Shown here: piece after piece, positions 31,137-33,664 of the stretch | Layout: each line of letters begins with the position of its first letter | Numbering within the stretch: position 1 is the stretch's first letter | Assembly (NCBI GenBank): GCA_903895695.1 | Contig: CAITUY010000089.1 | Span: forward strand, 1-33,664 | DNA from: an uncultured bacterium | GTDB lineage: Bacteria; Verrucomicrobiota; Kiritimatiellia; CAIKKV01; CAITUY01 | Direction of reading: 5' to 3' | Length of the DNA stretch: 33,664 nucleotides | The notes under the pieces: model-generated | What the model was told of the DNA's origin: nothing | The model's database searches: none | What the model saw: only the letters and a program-made list of their open reading frames with translations | Made by a program: the position numbers and the translations under genes

Positions 31137-31604
31137 GGCTGAGGGCATTCGTGGACTACGGGGGTGTGCAGCCGGGTGGGTTCGATCCGCTCTGCCTCCG
31201 AAGTTCGAACGCCAGGCATGGATCGCCGTTGTGGCAGGACGGATCCAGCCTCGTCTCGTGGGCTGCTGTTCGCCAGGCTGCCGCTCACCTCAGGCGGTAA
31301 GGTTTTTCCCGGCTCGGAACAAGGTTTGTCCCATTGTGGCAGCGCGGCCCGTATTGTAACGTCTGAAGGGAAGGAAGGCTCTGCAGGGGGAAGTTCGGCA
31401 TCGCGCCAGCGAGGGGACCCAGGGGGCAATTATGATTGCGCGGCGAGCAATTGGGTTCATTTCGGCTGGTAGAGTCCATGCCTGGGTACAAAAAAATGCC
31501 TTGCCCGGCCGCGACACGTTGGTTAGCATTCGCAGCATCTTAGACCAAGAACGAGAGGGGAATGGCGCTATCTTGTCCAAAGAGGTTGCCGCTCCGGGTA
31601 TCCC
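31137..31604. other. 468-bp intergenic region before the glycosyltransferase
   Basis: No long gene is convincing here. A weak terminator-like hairpin, TGCCGC (31279-31284) and GCGGTA (31294-31299) with TTTTT at 31303-31307, may end the upstream operon. A 60-codon frame with a good Shine-Dalgarno sequence starts at 31432 (separate entry). The stretch probably holds the promoter of the NfrB-like gene, but I cannot point to clear -35/-10 boxes. I looked for a tRNA and a GEMM-type riboswitch and found neither. Confidence 0.4.
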
Positions 31605-31614
31605 ATGGATATAG
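31432..31614 (+). CDS. Possible 60-residue small ORF overlapping the glycosyltransferase start
   Basis: A 60-residue frame starts at ATG 31432, with AGGGGG (31421-31426) 5 nt upstream. It ends 10 nt inside the NfrB-like gene (start 31605). The ATG sits in the loop of a small hairpin, GCAAT-TATG-ATTGC (31426-31439). The product is basic and has no recognisable domain or membrane helix. It may be a leader ORF that couples translation to the glycosyltransferase, or chance. Supporting evidence is only the ribosome-binding site and the overlap. Confidence 0.25.
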   Translation: MIARRAIGFISAGRVHAWVQKNALPGRDTLVSIRSILDQEREGNGAILSKEVAAPGIPWI

Positions 31615-33652
31615 CCTTCAATATCTGGCTGAGCTTTCGCATTCTATTCATCATCCTGGTTGTCGTTTACGTGATCAGCGGTTTGGATGATCTGCTCGTT
31701 GACTTGGTCTATTACTCGCGGCAAATCTACAGGTTCTTGTTTCTGAGGAAGCGCATGCGACCGGTGACGCGGGAGCAGTTGGATGCTGTGCCCGAGAAAT
31801 TGATGGTCGTCATCGTTCCCGCCTGGGATGAATCCAACGTCATCGCCCGGATGCTGCTGAACACGATCAACACCGTCTTGTACAAGAACTACATGGTGTT
31901 TGTCGGCACGTATCCCAATGACGAGAAGACCAAGTTTGAGGTGGAGAAGATTCGCGAAATCCACCCCAACGTTGAGGTCGTGGTGACTCCGGCAGACGGG
32001 CCCACCAACAAGGCTGACTGCCTCAATTGGGTGTATCAGGGGATCAAGGTCTACGAGACCGATCACAGCGTCAAGTTCGAGGTCTACATCTTCCACGATG
32101 CGGAAGACATCATTCACCCCCTGTCGCTGAAGTACGTCAACTTTCTGACGCCGCGCATCCCGTTCGTCCAGCTTCCTGTTTATCCGCTCGAGCAAGGTTG
32201 GTGGAACTTTACCGTCGGCATGTATATGGACGAGTTTGCCGAGAATCACACCAAAGACTTGCGCGCCCGCGAAATCCTGGCCGAGACCATACCGTCGGCA
32301 CGGCGCTGAGCCGCGAGGCCATGGACTACCTGGCCCAGCAGCGCAAGAACCAGTTGTTCGACATCAAGTCGCTGACCGAAGATTACATGATGGGTATGGC
32401 CATGCGGGGGATGGTGGGCAGGAAGATCCTGCTCCAACAGTCGATCCTGCGCCACGAGAAGCGGCGGCGATGGCTGACGGGCAAACTTTACGATGTCGAG
32501 GTTTCGGAGCAGGTGGCCACGCGTGAGTTCTTCCCAACGGAATTCTGGCAGGCGGTCCATCAGAAGTCGCGGTGGATTCTGGGTATTTCGCTGCAAGGCT
32601 GGAGTTTCGGCTGGGCCGACACGCTGGGGCTCAACTATTTCCTTTACCGCGACCGGAAGGCCATTCTGGCGAACCTGCTGACGGTTGTCGGCTACGTGGT
32701 GGCATTCTACTGGCTCTTCACGTGGGCGCTGGGCAACTGGTTCCCGGCCCGGGCGTTGCCGCCGCTCGTGGAATCGGGCGAGATCTGGTTCGGGTTGACG
32801 ATCGCGGTCGTCGTGCTTCTGATCTGGCGCCTCCTGAACCGCATGTTTGCTGTCTGGCGGATCTATGGACCGCTGCACGCGTTGCTGGCGGTGCCGAGGT
32901 TGTTTTACGGCAACCTGCTGAATTTCTGCGCGACGGTAAAGGCGATCCACCGTTACACCAAGTCGCGAATTTCCGGAACCGTACCCGCGTGGGGCAAGAC
33001 CTCGCATGCGTACCCGACGGAAGCGCAACTCCGGACCTATCGGAGGAAACTGGGTGATCTGCTGCTCGAACGGCGCATGATCAGCACGGCGCAGTTGGAG
33101 GAGGGCTTGGCCAAACAGAAGGCGACAGGCCGGAAGCTTGGCGATATCCTCATTGAAATGGGTGCCGTGTGGGAAGAGGATCTGGTCCTGGCCCTGGCCT
33201 CGCAGCGCAATCTTAAGGCCGTGGAACTCGACCCGTCAGCCGCAACGCCGGAACTGCTTAATCTCGTGCCGCGGGAAGTGGCCGAGAAGTACCGGGTCTT
33301 TCCGATCGAAGTGCGCGGTGACGTGCTTGTCTTGGCGACCGACAAAGAGGAACACGTGGAACTCCGCAAGACGCTGTCCACGGCGTTGACGAGGCCGGTC
33401 ACCTTCCAGATGACTTCCGCGGCGGATCTCAAGTTCGCGATCGAGCGGGCGTACGGCACGGTGCAACGCGCGCCCCGCACGGGCGTGCCGCGGTTGGGCG
33501 AGAACCTTGTGCGTTCCGGCCGATTGACTGAGGACGACATGCGCAAGGCCGTACGAACCCAGAAGCGGACGGGCAAGAAGCTGGGTGAAGTCCTCGTCGA
33601 ACTCGGGCTGATGTCGAGCGCGGAAATCGAACAGGAGCTGAAGAAATTATGA
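31605..33652 (+). pseudogene. NfrB-like glycosyltransferase with MshEN domains, frameshifted
   Basis: One gene is split over two frames, changing near 32293-32303. Frame 1 (31605-32309) encodes an N-terminal membrane helix and a GT2 domain with VPAWDE (71-76), NKADCLNW and HDAED (164-168). Frame 2 continues in step with the family: the GT2 acceptor motif TED (32375-32383), a Q-K-S-R-W motif at 32561-32575, two or more membrane helices (about 32665-32950), then two MshEN (GSPII_E_N) domains at about 33040-33450 and 33490-33650. The last has RLGENLV...GKKLGEVL, fitting the c-di-GMP-binding consensus. NfrB-like proteins make or export exopolysaccharide under c-di-GMP control. Without a frame change the protein stops at 234 residues. 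It is either a recent pseudogene or a sequencing/assembly error. The stop overlaps the next ATG (ATGA). Confidence 0.8.
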
Positions 33653-33664
33653 CCGCCAAGCAGA
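33649..33664 (+). CDS. Start of a downstream gene, cut by the window end
   Basis: An ATG at 33649 overlaps the TGA of the glycosyltransferase gene (ATGA) and opens a frame beginning M-T-A-K-Q that runs off the window. The overlap matches the coupling style seen throughout the window. Only five codons are visible, so nothing can be said of the product; it probably belongs to the same exopolysaccharide or c-di-GMP pathway. Confidence 0.35.

Noticed and set aside
31178..31188. GGGTTCGATCC resembles a tRNA T-loop.
   Set aside because: The flanks do not form a 5-bp T-stem, and no acceptor, anticodon or D arms can be built around it.
31279..31307. A hairpin followed after three bases by five T residues as an intrinsic terminator.
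   Set aside because: The stem is only 6 bp with a G-T pair and a 9-nt loop, and the T-tract is short, so it is noted in the intergenic entry but not called as a terminator.
1..33664. CRISPR arrays, prophage or insertion-sequence genes and transposases.
   Set aside because: No regularly spaced direct repeats, integrase, capsid or transposase frames were seen; the only repeats are the two-hairpin element, the heptamer array and the toxin-antitoxin repeats.

Overview
The window is about 33.7 kb of GC-rich bacterial DNA with short intergenic gaps and many 4-bp stop/start overlaps. The gene content includes two formylglycine-type sulfatases, three Gfo/Idh/MocA oxidoreductases, three uroporphyrinogen-decarboxylase-like (UroD/MtaA superfamily) proteins, a xylose-isomerase-like TIM barrel protein, an ADP-ribosylglycohydrolase, an IUNH-type nucleoside hydrolase and a cytoplasmic GH10 enzyme. 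This mix is typical of polysaccharide-degrading members of the PVC group (Lentisphaerota, Kiritimatiellota, Planctomycetota) or Hydrogenedentota. No rRNA, tRNA or phylogenetic marker is present, so the assignment is inference.

Layout. 1-2.5 kb: a small membrane protein, an ADP-ribosylglycohydrolase and a Phd/PIN-type toxin-antitoxin pair. 2.5-6.7 kb: an MFS transporter (minus strand), then a tightly coupled plus-strand trio of an unknown duplicated-domain protein, a PqqD-like protein and a sulfatase. 6.8-11.6 kb (minus): the most striking block, a gap-free operon of a DNA methyltransferase, a protein kinase fused to an ORC/Cdc6-like ATPase, and a protein with two Rossmann-like halves. 11.7-16.4 kb (plus): divergently, a SNF2 helicase and a partner ending in a Helicase_C_3-like domain. 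16.5-20.3 kb: a GH10 enzyme, a UroD-like protein fused to two thioredoxin-like domains, and a CobW/COG0523 GTPase. 20.4-23.2 kb (minus): an operon of sugar isomerase/epimerase and two Gfo/Idh/MocA dehydrogenases. 23.4-25.3 kb: a UroD-like protein and an FNT channel. 25.3-27.7 kb (minus): a deacetylase-like protein and a sulfatase. 27.9-31.1 kb: a third UroD-like protein, a nucleoside hydrolase and a third Gfo/Idh/MocA protein. 31.6-33.65 kb: an NfrB-like glycosyltransferase with MshEN c-di-GMP-binding domains, interrupted by a frameshift.

How the genes may work together. The metabolic genes look like cytoplasmic carbohydrate and methyl-group catabolism: sulfate removal, oligosaccharide hydrolysis, sugar oxidation/epimerisation, and UroD/MtaA-type reactions that may use corrinoid or tetrapyrrole, with a COG0523 metallochaperone close by. 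The 6.8-16.4 kb block has a different character. It combines a DNA methyltransferase, a kinase-ATPase, a possible ligand sensor, a SNF2 motor and a helicase-associated protein. This logic fits a mobile-element or phage defence island related in principle to Pgl/BREX and DISARM, but lacking their defining PglZ, DrmA or DrmB components as far as the window shows.

Non-coding structure includes a two-copy dispersed element with two strong hairpins (3768-3834 and 25265-25330, opposite orientation), a degenerate heptamer array (19362-19400), an inverted repeat overlapping the methyltransferase ribosome-binding site (11595-11635) and repeats around the toxin-antitoxin start.
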